Shown here one piece after another: positions 42,273 through 50,491 of a stretch of 64,000 bases of DNA. The stretch covers positions 1 to 64,000 of the forward strand of contig CAZHJG010000001.1 in assembly GCA_964533425.1 (NCBI GenBank), in the 5' to 3' direction. This DNA is from CAZHJG01 sp964533425. GTDB lineage: Bacteria; Patescibacteriota; Saccharimonadia; Saccharimonadales; UBA4665. How positions within the stretch are numbered: position 1 is the stretch's first letter; the number at the start of each line of letters is the position of its first letter. Under the pieces are notes generated by a model. The model was not told the DNA's origin, ran no database searches, and worked only from the letters and a program-made list of their open reading frames with translations. Made by a program: the position numbers and the translations under genes.

Positions 42273-42978
42273 ACGCCAGCCCTTCGATCTTCTTGGGCAG
42301 CGCCCGGTGGTCCTTATAGGCTTTAGGCAGCATCATGTCTGGGGACCAGGTCTTGATAATGGTGTCCAGGTCGGTACCTTGCTGGTACTTGCCGCTGAAG
42401 CCACTGTCCCGGCCAGCGCCATAGCTGCCGTCAACTTCACCAGTTTCATGAAAAATAATCTGCGCCGTGCGCTCACCCACCGGCAATAGCACCGTTTCGC
42501 GTTCATTAAGGTTATAAATCTCCAGCGTCAGGCGGTTGATGTAGCCAGGGTCAATCCAGCCGGCGTCAAAGCACACGGCAATGCCGTTGCGCCCCCAGCT
42601 GGAGCGCGATCGAACTTCGCAAGCACCGGGCGGCAAAATACCGAAGAATTCGTGGGTGTGTGCCAGAATTCGCTCGCGCGGCTTCAGGCTGATTACCGGG
42701 TGATCAAGCGGAATATTATTGACCGGCTTAAAGCCATTCAGTGCGCACCATTCGCCATGCGACAAGGCTTTATAGGGGCCATCAAAGTACCGCTCTACGT
42801 CCTCACGGTCAAACGGATTATAAATAGTCCGTTCGTTCATCCGCTCAATACGGTAGTAGTAAAAGCCAAGCGTCACATCCAGGCTGGCATGCGCCACATG
42901 CTTCGGGTCAAAGGGGTGGCAGAGAATATGCCCATCGTCTACGGCCTGCCGAATTTGTGTGTTGCTATAGACTGCCAA
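42265..42978 (-). CDS. dcd: dCTP deaminase (possibly bifunctional with dUTPase activity)
   Basis: A 237-aa trimeric dUTPase-fold protein: VRSRSSWGRNGIAVCFDAGW and IDPGYINRLTLEIYNLNE carry the active-site Arg, Ser and Glu pattern of Dcd. The protein is longer than the E. coli enzyme (193 aa) by an insert around NPFDREDVERYFDG and by a C-terminal tail. It gives dUTP or, if bifunctional, dUMP directly, which would feed ThyX. No separate dUTPase gene is in this window. It lies upstream of the Tmk-ThyX fusion with an 8-base overlap. Confidence 0.9.
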   Translation of the reverse strand: MAVYSNTQIRQAVDDGHILCHPFDPKHVAHASLDVTLGFYYYRIERMNERTIYNPFDREDVERYFDGPYKALSHGEWCALNGFKPVNNIPLDHPVISLKPRERILAHTHEFFGILPPGACEVRSRSSWGRNGIAVCFDAGWIDPGYINRLTLEIYNLNERETVLLPVGERTAQIIFHETGEVDGSYGAGRDSGFSGKYQQGTDLDTIIKTWSPDMMLPKAYKDHRALPKKIEGLAYD

Positions 42979-43124
42979 GTCGCTCCTCCACGTTCGAATT
43001 TATTGTAGTAGACGAGTTGGCCGAAAGGCAAGCATAATAATAATGTGATTTTTACGCAAATCGGTGGTTATAACTGTTTATGCTTAGCCGTCCGCGGTCA
43101 CTTTTAGTACAATAGATCTACGAC

Positions 43125-44831
43125 ATGGAACTAAAAGCCCCTGCCCACCGCCAGCTGCGGCTGCGTCACCAGTTTGCGGTGCAGTTTATAAGTCTACTGG
43201 TGGCCGTACACGGTATTTTTACGCTGGCCGGCAGTCTGCTTGATCAGATAGCGGTGCACCGTGGGGCGCATCTGACAAGCATAGACTTTGACGTGCCGTT
43301 GCTAGCCGGTTTAAGCCTGATCTACTTGAGTATGCTGCTGCGGCGCCAGAAGCAAACTGCTTGGTGGGTGGCCATATTTGCCTACTTATTGTATGCCAGC
43401 TTAGGGGTGGCCGGCTGGTTGAGCCCCTTGCACGGGCATGAGCCAACGGTGCTGGAGTTCATCCGGACCTTGGTGTTCCCAGCGCTGGTGGTGTCGCTGC
43501 TCATCCTCTTCCGGCGAGAATACGTGGTACGCAGTGATATTCAGGGGTTTCGGGATGCGGTCCGGTTTTCGGTGCTGATTCTGCTGATTGCCTTCCTCTA
43601 TGGCATGGCCGGCATGTTGCTCATGGATACGCATGACTTCCACCAGGAGATTGGCCCGGCCACAGCGGCGCACTACACTGTTGACCAGTTCAACATCACC
43701 ACCAATCACCCGCTGCACCCTTACACGAAACGCGCCCGGCTCTTTCTGGACTCTCTGTCTTTTGTCAGTACTCTAGCAATGCTGTATGTGCTCTTCGCGC
43801 TGTTCCAGCCCCTGCGCTCCCGGCTGAGCGACCAGTCCCACAATCGCGCGATTATGCGAGGACTGCTGCAGGACAACGGTGCCCGGAGCGAGGACTTTTT
43901 CAAGCTCTGGCCACACGATAAGCAGTTCTTCTTTGACAGCAACCAGCTCAGTGGCGTGGCCTTTCATGTCGAGCAGGGTGTGGCGTTGTGCCTGGGTGAT
44001 CCCGCGGGCCAGACCAAGCGGTTTAGCTCACTGATGGACGAGTTCACGCGCCTGTGCCATCTCAATGATTGGCAGCCAGCCTTCATTCACATTCAGGAAA
44101 CCCACCGAAAGCTATACGAAAACCACGGTTTCACCCTGCAAAAACTGGGGCAGGAAGCGGTTCTGGAACTCGAGCATTTTCAGACGGAAGTCGCGCGCAA
44201 CAAATATTTCCGCCACATCCGCAATAAATTCACTAAACAGGGCTTCTTCTGCGAGATGCTGCAGCCGCCACACCACGAAGCAGTCTTAGACAGACTGAAG
44301 GATATTTCCAGTGACTGGCTAGCGCAAGATGGACGGGTGGAGCGACGCTTTGTGATGGGCTATTTCAACGCCGCCTACATTCAGCAGTGTCCGGTGATGG
44401 TCGTCCGCGACGCCGCCGGTACCATCCAGGCCTTTATCAACCTAGTGCCAGCGGATTTTGACACCGAAGAGGCCACCTTTGACATGTTGCGTCACACCCA
44501 AAACAGCCTAGGTAATGTTAACGATTTTCTGCTCATAAACTTTATAGAGCAGCTGGGCAAGACTGGCTATCAACGGCTCAATCTTGGTCTTTGTCCACTT
44601 ATCGGACTAAGGGATGAAGACCCGGAAGCCAATACGCTCATCGACAATTTCCTGCGCTTTGCCTACGCCAACGGTGACCGCTTCTACTCATTCAGCGGTC
44701 TGCACCGGTTCAAAGCCAAGTACGAACCAGAGTGGCGCAGCCGTTATGTGGCCTACCAAAACGGCATACCGGGCTTTACGCGGACCATGACGGCGCTGAT
44801 GCGGGCGCTTCGGGTTAAGGTCAGGCATTAG
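43125..44831 (+). CDS. MprF/LPG-synthase-type aminoacyl-phospholipid synthase (DUF2156) with membrane domain
   Basis: A 568-aa protein: about six N-terminal membrane helices (residues 15-235) and a C-terminal tandem-GNAT DUF2156 domain: GVALCLGDPAGQTKRFSSLM, QPAFIHIQETHRKLYENHGF, VLELEHFQ, RRFVMGYF, and the end block YSFSGLHRFKAKYEPEWRSR. In MprF this domain transfers lysine or alanine from tRNA to phosphatidylglycerol. The full MprF flippase part is not fused here; two stand-alone YbhN proteins elsewhere in the window might serve. Function would be cationic lipid formation and peptide resistance. TACAAT lies about 15 bases before the ATG. Confidence 0.85.
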   Translation: MELKAPAHRQLRLRHQFAVQFISLLVAVHGIFTLAGSLLDQIAVHRGAHLTSIDFDVPLLAGLSLIYLSMLLRRQKQTAWWVAIFAYLLYASLGVAGWLSPLHGHEPTVLEFIRTLVFPALVVSLLILFRREYVVRSDIQGFRDAVRFSVLILLIAFLYGMAGMLLMDTHDFHQEIGPATAAHYTVDQFNITTNHPLHPYTKRARLFLDSLSFVSTLAMLYVLFALFQPLRSRLSDQSHNRAIMRGLLQDNGARSEDFFKLWPHDKQFFFDSNQLSGVAFHVEQGVALCLGDPAGQTKRFSSLMDEFTRLCHLNDWQPAFIHIQETHRKLYENHGFTLQKLGQEAVLELEHFQTEVARNKYFRHIRNKFTKQGFFCEMLQPPHHEAVLDRLKDISSDWLAQDGRVERRFVMGYFNAAYIQQCPVMVVRDAAGTIQAFINLVPADFDTEEATFDMLRHTQNSLGNVNDFLLINFIEQLGKTGYQRLNLGLCPLIGLRDEDPEANTLIDNFLRFAYANGDRFYSFSGLHRFKAKYEPEWRSRYVAYQNGIPGFTRTMTALMRALRVKVRH

Positions 44832-45570
44832 CGGCTGTGTAATTTGGTTCTGGATGGCCTTTTTCGAGATCCTTGAAGAGTTGCTTAGCACAGGCTTGTA
44901 GCTGCAGCAATGTTCCATTATTTATAACAGTGCAGTCTACCGGAATTTGCTCGTTTTTCCGCTCCGTCAGGTCGGTGGCGTCACGACGAGCCTGATCGGG
45001 CCGGACAATGCGTACCACCCAACCATGCGCCGCCTTGATACGCCTGGCTTCACCTGGAAAGCGGACGCCACCGATTGTCGCCAGCTCCAGCGAGGGTTGG
45101 CGTGCAATGCGCCGCAGAATCTCGTCATACCACAACCCCTCGTCGCTCTTCTCTATCAAATAGCCACCCAGCCACTGCAGTAAAGGGCGAAAGGCTTCCT
45201 TGTTTTCGGCCGTTATCTCCCCATGTGCCAGCTTGGGCTGACTCACCACCTGATGGAGGTGGGTGAACAGCTTTTCATAGTGCTCAGGGTTCTCTGACGC
45301 CCGCTCGGCCGTCAAGTGTAACGTGCCATAGGGAATATCCCGGTGCGCCACTTCTTTCACTGCTTTCGGCAAGGGCTGCAACCAAGCGTTAATCAGGTCA
45401 AGGTCTTCAGCCGTCGGGTACGGCATGCCGCTGGTGCGCAGCCGATCGGCCACCTCAGCAATTACTTGCCAGCTCTCCCAATGCCCAGCCTGGAGTGATT
45501 GGGCAGCCAAAAAGTCCGCTAGCGTGGTTTTGCCGCTGCCAATTTCACCACTGAGCCCCACGATAATCAC
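44821..45570 (-). CDS. P-loop kinase resembling deoxynucleoside monophosphate kinase
   Basis: A 249-aa P-loop protein: Walker A IVGLSGEIGSGKTTLADFLA, a lid region with RRDATDLTERKNEQIPVDCT and a C-terminal helix after VINNGTLLQLQA. This pattern fits phage-type dNMP kinases and the dephospho-CoA kinase superfamily. A dNMP kinase would suit the neighbouring dcd and Tmk-ThyX genes, but the call is tentative. It directly follows rplA on the minus strand (34 bases) and overlaps the convergent MprF-type gene by 11 bases. Confidence 0.65.
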   Translation of the reverse strand: MIIVGLSGEIGSGKTTLADFLAAQSLQAGHWESWQVIAEVADRLRTSGMPYPTAEDLDLINAWLQPLPKAVKEVAHRDIPYGTLHLTAERASENPEHYEKLFTHLHQVVSQPKLAHGEITAENKEAFRPLLQWLGGYLIEKSDEGLWYDEILRRIARQPSLELATIGGVRFPGEARRIKAAHGWVVRIVRPDQARRDATDLTERKNEQIPVDCTVINNGTLLQLQACAKQLFKDLEKGHPEPNYTAANA

Positions 45571-45604
45571 ACTTGTATTATCGCATAATTGGCGCTTTGA
45601 ACGC

Positions 45605-46597
45605 TCAGCCGAGGTTGGCCAGCTCGACGCTCACGGAAGGACCCATAGAAGTGGTCAGGTGGACGCCCTCGATGTAGTTGCCTTTTAGGCTGCCCGGCTT
45701 GTTGCCTTTGATGCTGGCCAGCACAGTCTGTACATTCTTCAGCAACTGCGCCTCGGTGAAGCTCACTTTGCCAACGCCCAGGTGCACAATACCGGTACTG
45801 TCCACCCGATATTCAACCCGTCCGGCCTGGGCTTCGGCCACAGCCTTATCGGTGTCGGCGGTCACCGTGCCGCTCTTGGGGTTTGGCATTAGGCCTCTGG
45901 GGCCAAGCACGCGGGCGTACTTGCCAAGTTTTGGCATGAACTGCGGCGTCGCAACCAGGACGTCAAAATCAATGGTGCCTTTATCGAGCTTGGCCAGCAG
46001 CGCCTCATCGGCGACGACTACCTTAACTGTTTTGCCCGTACCAGCTGGCAGCACTAGGCTGTCACGAATATTCTGATCGGCCTGACGAGGGTCAACACCC
46101 AGATTGACGTGCAGCTCAACGGTGGCATCAAACTTCACATGACTAGTCTTTTTAGCCAGCGCCACAGCTTCTTCCAGGCTATAATGCTTGCCCTTTTCAA
46201 TCTGCTCAGCACTCTTCCGGAAATGTTTGCCCCGGCGCTCCAAGCGCGAACGAGACGGCTTGACTGCCTTTTTCGGCTGGGCCTCTGGCTGCTCGGACTC
46301 CTCCGCGCCATGCTTTTGGTGCTCAATTTTAGCCTGTTTGTGCTCGGTCTCGGCAACGCCCTTCGCGCTGCGCTTGCCAGCCTTGGCCAGTTTGGGCTCC
46401 TCTTCGCTGCTGTCATCTCGACCAGCGGGAGAGATCTCGTCCTGTGTTTTATTACGAGACTCCTCGACTTCGCTCGGAATGACATCCTTGGCGCGGTCCT
46501 CAATCAAGGCCTTGATTTCGGCCACCTTAGCCTTCGAATCAACCTCGATACCGAGGCCCTCTGCTTCTTTAATAAGTTCTGCTTTCGTCTTAGCCAT
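45605..46597 (-). CDS. rplA: 50S ribosomal protein L1 with a long N-terminal extension
   Basis: A 330-aa protein. L1 proper occupies the last 220 residues (KGKHYSLEEAVALAKKTSHV, LGPRGLMPNPKSGTV, VHLTTSMGPSVSVEL). The first 110 residues are an extra SAP/HeH-like helical domain (AKTKAELIKEAEGLGIEVDS, KVAEIKALIEDR) and a charged linker. That linker contains a 72-base repeat element in frame (46412-46483), read as IPSEVEESRNKTQDEISPAG. The ATG at 46597 has GAGGAG about 9 bases upstream, so the longer frame is not used. It is the last ribosomal gene of the secE-nusG-rplK-rplA group. Confidence 0.95.
   Translation of the reverse strand: MAKTKAELIKEAEGLGIEVDSKAKVAEIKALIEDRAKDVIPSEVEESRNKTQDEISPAGRDDSSEEEPKLAKAGKRSAKGVAETEHKQAKIEHQKHGAEESEQPEAQPKKAVKPSRSRLERRGKHFRKSAEQIEKGKHYSLEEAVALAKKTSHVKFDATVELHVNLGVDPRQADQNIRDSLVLPAGTGKTVKVVVADEALLAKLDKGTIDFDVLVATPQFMPKLGKYARVLGPRGLMPNPKSGTVTADTDKAVAEAQAGRVEYRVDSTGIVHLGVGKVSFTEAQLLKNVQTVLASIKGNKPGSLKGNYIEGVHLTTSMGPSVSVELANLG
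46412..46483. repeat. Dispersed-type palindromic repeat inserted in frame in rplA
   Basis: The element begins GTCATCTCGACCAGCGGG and ends CTCGACTTCGCTCGGAATG-AC. Its ends are inverted repeats (GTCAT/ATGAC, with further imperfect pairing over about 28 bases). Sequences of the type GTCATTCCGAGCGAAGTCGA are common intergenic repeats in many bacterial genomes. Here the length is exactly 24 codons, so the reading frame of rplA is kept. Confidence 0.75.
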
Positions 46598-46651
46598 TAT
46601 TGCTCCTCTCGTGGTGCTGACGACCTTCCTCAGGTCTCCCACAAATTAGTC

Positions 46652-46981
46652 TTATACTTTCAAACTATATTCCAATATCTGGTGAGCCATTCCTCGCTGC
46701 CTTTCAGTGGGCGCTGTTAGTGCAGCCCGGCCGGCCTTGAGAACTTTCTGTGCCCGCTCCAGTTCGAACGGCAACAGCTGCTCCAATACACCTTTGGTGG
46801 TCGGGGGCTTAGTGGCTTTAGCTGCTGCGGTGATAGCATCCATAACATGCAGCGCCTTTAGGCGTGCGAACCCCTCAGAGGCAAACCTTACGACCACTCT
46901 CTCATAGGTTTCATTAATAACATCTATACACTCATGCAGATCGATGCTGGAATCAGGAACTTTCTCAAAGGGATGGCCCAC
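46652..46981 (-). CDS. Unknown 109-aa protein between rplK and rplA
   Basis: Soluble, helical protein (SSIDLHECIDVINETYERVV, ITAAAKATKPPTTKGVLEQL). No family recognised. The start is probably GTG at 46981, one base after the stop of rplK, so it is translationally coupled. rplK and rplA are normally adjacent; this gene separates them. Confidence 0.7.
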   Translation of the reverse strand: MGHPFEKVPDSSIDLHECIDVINETYERVVVRFASEGFARLKALHVMDAITAAAKATKPPTTKGVLEQLLPFELERAQKVLKAGRAALTAPTERQRGMAHQILEYSLKV

Positions 46982-46982
46982 G

Positions 46983-47421
46983 TTAGCCCTCGACTTCTAC
47001 ACCCATGCTGCGCGCCGTGCCGGCCACCATCTTCTTGATAGACTCAATACCCTCAGCGTTCATGTCTTTAGCCTTAGCCTCAGCAATTTCGGTCAGCGCC
47101 TGCTGGCTCAGCTTCTTCTCAATCTTTTCACTGTTGGGGCGGCCTGAACCCTTTTGAATACCCAGCTTTTGCCGGATCAAGTCATCGGTCGGCGCGCCAA
47201 CCACGCGGAAAGACAGCGTGCGGTCGTCATAAATAACGATGTGCGCCGTGACTTCAGCGCCCTGCATATNNNNNNNNNNCCTTGGTGGCGTCATTAAACG
47301 GCTGGATGAAGTCCATCATGTTCACACCGTACTGGCCAAGCGTACTACCCACGGGCGGCGCGGCAGAAGCCTGCCCAGCCCGCAGTTTCATCTTTAAATT
47401 AGCCCTAATTGCTTTTGCCAT
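46983..47421 (-). CDS. rplK: 50S ribosomal protein L11 (interrupted by an assembly gap)
   Basis: N-terminal half from the ATG at 47421: AKAIRANLKMKLRAGQASAA, VGSTLGQYGVNMMDFIQPFN. C-terminal half: TAHIVIYDDRTLSFRVVGAP, LGIQKGSGRPNSEKIEKKLS and AEGIESIKKMVAGTARSMGV. The halves are separated by ten N. The pieces are out of frame by one base if the gap is taken as ten, so the N count is a placeholder: the real gap must be a multiple of three, probably only a few codons by comparison with other L11 proteins. Confidence 0.95.
47270..47279. other. Assembly gap (10 N)
   Basis: Ten N inside rplK. Frame analysis shows that the true missing length is a multiple of three, so this is a scaffolding placeholder and not a frameshift in the gene. 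Confidence 0.99.
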
Positions 47422-47563
47422 AGTATGTAGCGGACGGAGCTAAGCTCAACGTCCTCCTTCCCTTTCTTAATCCCCCGGCTTCGCCAGGAGCTCATGTCTG
47501 CTTAATAAATTGAAGCGATTAAGACAGAAGTGCGTAACCTGTTAAGTATACAACAGTTGATAA

Positions 47564-47866
47564 CTATTGTCCACTAGCGTGCCGGTTATCTACCCACTCG
47601 TCAACAGCCTCAGCACCACGACCCGACACCACAACGCCACCACCACTCACGGCAATACCGGCAATTAAACCTTCGGCGTGCCCCGCAGCGTGATGCAAGC
47701 TGTTTGTGGCGTCCAAAATCAAGTTTGTACCATTATACAACGCCTCTACGGTACCAATCACCATCATGGCTATCCCGCCCATCCACGCTGTTCTGCCGAG
47801 TTCAGTTCTCGGTTCGTAGCTGAGGTAGGCTATTGCCCGGTCAATGGCTTCTACAACTTTAGACAC
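47564..47866 (-). CDS. Unknown small membrane protein between nusG and rplK
   Basis: A 100-aa protein with two hydrophobic segments (AWMGGIAMMVIGTVEALYNG and GLIAGIAVSGGGVVVSG). The likely start is GTG at 47866 (VSKVVEAIDR), which overlaps the nusG stop by 8 bases; the longer frame reaching into nusG is unlikely. No family recognised. Its place within the secE-nusG-rplKA group is unusual. Confidence 0.65.
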   Translation of the reverse strand: MSKVVEAIDRAIAYLSYEPRTELGRTAWMGGIAMMVIGTVEALYNGTNLILDATNSLHHAAGHAEGLIAGIAVSGGGVVVSGRGAEAVDEWVDNRHASGQ

Positions 47867-48407
47867 GTTTAACCTGCAAGCTGTCCAGCTCAACAGGAGT
47901 TTCGCGGCCAAACATATTCACGAGAACCTTGAGCTTACCTTTAGCAGCGTCAATTTCGTTGATGGAGCCGTCGAAGCCCTTGAAGGGGCCGTCAGTGATA
48001 GAGACAACTTCGCCGATAGAGAAGTCGATCTTGTGCTTTGGCTGTTCCAGGCCCATACGCTTCTGGATCTTCTCGATTTCGTCTTGTTCGATTGGGGTCG
48101 GGTCGGTACCGCTGCCCACGAAACCGGTCACGGAAGGGGTGTTGCGCACAATGTACCAGGCGTCTTCACTGAGCTTCATTTGTACTAGCACGTACCCTTG
48201 GAAAATGCGCTTTTCGACCACCCGGCGTTTGCCGTTCTTGATCTCAATCATTTTTTCTTTTGGTACCAGGACTTCAAAAATCTTGTCCTTCATGTCGAGG
48301 CTGTCGGCGCGTTGACGGATGCTTTCGGCGACTTTTTCCTCATAACCGCTATAGGTGTGGATGGCGTACCATCGTTTGCTAGTGTCATAGCGTTTGCTAG
48401 TGTTCAT
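47859..48407 (-). CDS. nusG: Transcription termination/antitermination protein NusG
   Basis: A 182-aa protein with the NGN domain (RWYAIHTYSGYEEKVAESIR, FQGYVLVQMKLSEDAWYIVR, TPSVTGFVGSG) and the C-terminal KOW domain (GEVVSITDGPFKGFDGSINE). It couples RNA polymerase to ribosomes or Rho. secE lies 17 bases upstream, as usual. Confidence 0.98.
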   Translation of the reverse strand: MNTSKRYDTSKRWYAIHTYSGYEEKVAESIRQRADSLDMKDKIFEVLVPKEKMIEIKNGKRRVVEKRIFQGYVLVQMKLSEDAWYIVRNTPSVTGFVGSGTDPTPIEQDEIEKIQKRMGLEQPKHKIDFSIGEVVSITDGPFKGFDGSINEIDAAKGKLKVLVNMFGRETPVELDSLQVKRV

Positions 48408-48423
48408 AGGCTTACTCTGTTCC

Positions 48424-48843
48424 TCACTTTAATAATAGTTGTCTAAAGACTTTGTCGAGGCCATAGTCGACGAGAGCGACGACGCCGCCAAAGATGATGG
48501 CGAACACCAGTACGGCAAAGGTCAGTTGGCGGCTCTGCCTCCAGGTTGGCCAGGTGACCAGCTTGAGTTCGCGCCAGCTGTTACGGAAGTAGGCCGGGAA
48601 GATGACCTTGCCAATCATTCGCAACACTTTGCGTATCGGTCGGAAGGCTTTGTGCCCAAAAAAGGAGCGCAAACCGCGGCCGATTGGTGCAAAAACCGGG
48701 CGCAAGACCCGTCCAAAAGCACCTCTGATGCGAGGCGACCGCTGGGGTTGCTCACTGGCTTCCGCCGCTTTTTCCGCTCTTTCCCTGAAGGTCTCGGGGT
48801 TTTTAACCCGGCGTCGGGTTTTCGCTGATTTTTCTTCGGCCAT
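48424..48843 (-). CDS. secE: Preprotein translocase subunit SecE
   Basis: A 139-aa protein: a long basic cytoplasmic N-terminus, then the SecE core NSWRELKLVTWPTWRQSRQL and one transmembrane helix (TFAVLVFAIIFGGVVALVDY). The ATG at 48843 has AGG-type ribosome-site bases close upstream and is preferred to a GTG six codons before. The N-terminal extension of about 80 residues contains repeated basic segments (RVLRPVFAPIGRGLRSFFGH) and is longer than in the 60-aa Gram-positive forms. Confidence 0.93.
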   Translation of the reverse strand: MAEEKSAKTRRRVKNPETFRERAEKAAEASEQPQRSPRIRGAFGRVLRPVFAPIGRGLRSFFGHKAFRPIRKVLRMIGKVIFPAYFRNSWRELKLVTWPTWRQSRQLTFAVLVFAIIFGGVVALVDYGLDKVFRQLLLK

Positions 48844-48951
48844 ATCCTGCCTGGCTCCCACCTAAAAATTAAAAAGCCTACATATTATGCAGGCCAATGC
48901 CGTCAAGTATAACAGCCCGCAGACCAGAGGTCAAGCCACTTGGCTGTCTGC

Positions 48952-48957
48952 TATAGT
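48952..48957 (+). promoter_or_regulatory. -10 box giving a leaderless GT2 mRNA
   Basis: TATAGT ends 7 bases before the ATG at 48965, so transcription should begin at or next to the start codon. This favours the start at 48965 over the frame beginning at 48887. Confidence 0.45.
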
Positions 48958-48964
48958 TACATGT

Positions 48965-50470
48965 ATGACGCTTACGCTCGAAGTGTTCCTGGGCCTCAGT
49001 CTGATTGAATTGCTGCTCTGGCTGCCTCTCTTCAAAGCCGCCCGGCGCTGGATGGTAGTGGGATTGATACCGCTGCTGTCCGTGGTGAGCGGTCTGCAGT
49101 TTGGGGCACAGTATGCTGTTTGGGCGTTTATAGTGTTAGTTTTAAGTGGCTATCGGATAGTAAATCTGTTGCGCTTGCTCGAGGAACGCACAACGCCGGC
49201 CCGGCTCAACGTCGTAGCCAGACGCAGTAGCCTATGGCTCATTGGCTTGCAGCTGACAGTCGTTGTTGTGGCCTTGGTCGGCCGCCATTTCGGTGTCACC
49301 AAGCTAGACTGGTGGTACGCTTTTGGATTTGCTCAATTATTTACAGCGATCGTAATCTTTAGCTCCACCCGCCGCCACCTGCAAACAACGCGAGCACCAC
49401 AAATTACAAAGCATCTGGCCGACCGCGACCTACCGACGCTAAGCGTTTGCGTGCCGGCACGTAACGAAACGGAAGATCTGGAAGCCTGCCTGGAATCTCT
49501 GGTAGCCAGCAACTACAGTAAGCTGGAGATTCTGGTGCTCGATGACTGCTCCCAGAACAAACACACCCCCGAAATTATTCGCGGCTATGCACAACACGGG
49601 GTGCACTTCATCGGTGGCAAAGTACCACCAGAACGCTGGTTGGCCAAGAATTACGCCTACGAGCAGCTGACCCAGGCAGCAAACGGCGACATTCTGCTTT
49701 TCTGCGGTGTTGATACTCGCTTTACCCCGGACAGTCTGCGGCACATGATTGAAACCATGCTTGCCAAAAATAAAACCATGCTCAGCCTCGTTCCTCGCAA
49801 CGATCTGCCGTTGAGCGGCCAGCGACTTGGTTTGCTGGTACAGCCGGCACGCTATGCCTGGGAGCTCAGTTTGCCCCGCCGTCTCTTAGAGCGCCCACCG
49901 GTACTAAGTACCTGCTGGCTTATCGAGCGCTCAGCGTTAATGGATGCCGGTGGTTTTGAGGCTGTTAGCCATACTGTGGTGCCAGAAAGTTATTTTGCGC
50001 GGTTTACCGCCAGCCACGCCGACGGCTACGGTTTCTTGCAAGCCGATTCGGCGCTGGGTCTCGACAGCGCCAAAAGTTACGTGGAGCAACGCGCCACCGC
50101 CATTCGAACCCGCTACCCCCAAACCCACCGGCGGCCGGAAATTGTAGCCCTACTCAGCCTGGCCGAAGTGACACTACTCAGCCTTCCGCTAGTGACCGCG
50201 CTCACCGCAGCCTTATCCAGCCACTGGCCGTTGCTGGCTCTTTCGGCCTTTACAATGGTGTTGCTGGCGGATGCGTTTTCCAGAGTAACCACCTTGACCT
50301 ATCGACATTTTCTCAGCTCAAGCCTCTTCATATGGCCCTTCACCGTCCTTTTTGACGTTGGCCTGCTGAATTACTCCATGTGGCGCTATGAATTCCGGGA
50401 GGTCGTCTGGAAGGACCGTAACATCTGTATTCCGCTCATGAGAGTGGCGTCAGGGCTGCCCAAAACTTGA
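48965..50470 (+). CDS. Membrane-bound GT2 glycosyltransferase
   Basis: A 501-aa protein: four N-terminal hydrophobic helices (residues 1-135), a GT2 domain with LSVCVPARNETEDLEACLES, EILVLDDCSQNKHTP, ILLFCGVDTRFTP (DxD position) and three C-terminal helices. WRYEFREVVWKDRNI near the end resembles the R-x-x-W-K-x-R segment of crtQ-like or hopanoid-type GT2 enzymes that face the membrane. The acceptor is probably a lipid. The gene is divergent from secE. Confidence 0.82.
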   Translation: MTLTLEVFLGLSLIELLLWLPLFKAARRWMVVGLIPLLSVVSGLQFGAQYAVWAFIVLVLSGYRIVNLLRLLEERTTPARLNVVARRSSLWLIGLQLTVVVVALVGRHFGVTKLDWWYAFGFAQLFTAIVIFSSTRRHLQTTRAPQITKHLADRDLPTLSVCVPARNETEDLEACLESLVASNYSKLEILVLDDCSQNKHTPEIIRGYAQHGVHFIGGKVPPERWLAKNYAYEQLTQAANGDILLFCGVDTRFTPDSLRHMIETMLAKNKTMLSLVPRNDLPLSGQRLGLLVQPARYAWELSLPRRLLERPPVLSTCWLIERSALMDAGGFEAVSHTVVPESYFARFTASHADGYGFLQADSALGLDSAKSYVEQRATAIRTRYPQTHRRPEIVALLSLAEVTLLSLPLVTALTAALSSHWPLLALSAFTMVLLADAFSRVTTLTYRHFLSSSLFIWPFTVLFDVGLLNYSMWRYEFREVVWKDRNICIPLMRVASGLPKT

Positions 50471-50479
50471 CACAAGGGA

Positions 50480-50485
50480 TATAAT
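50480..50485 (+). promoter_or_regulatory. -10 box of the 97-aa membrane protein gene
   Basis: TATAAT ends 6 bases before the ATG at 50492, again fitting a leaderless mRNA. A TTGACA occurs only 7 bases upstream of it, too close to be its -35. Confidence 0.45.
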
Positions 50486-50491
50486 TAAGGC

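Noticed and set aside
47270..47294. A frameshift or stop in rplK near 47280.
   Set aside because: The break coincides with ten N; the halves are intact L11, and a gap length divisible by three restores the frame.
48887..48964. Longer start for the GT2 gene at 48887.
   Set aside because: A -10 box at 48952-48957 lies inside this extension and the added residues are polar and unlike the family's start.
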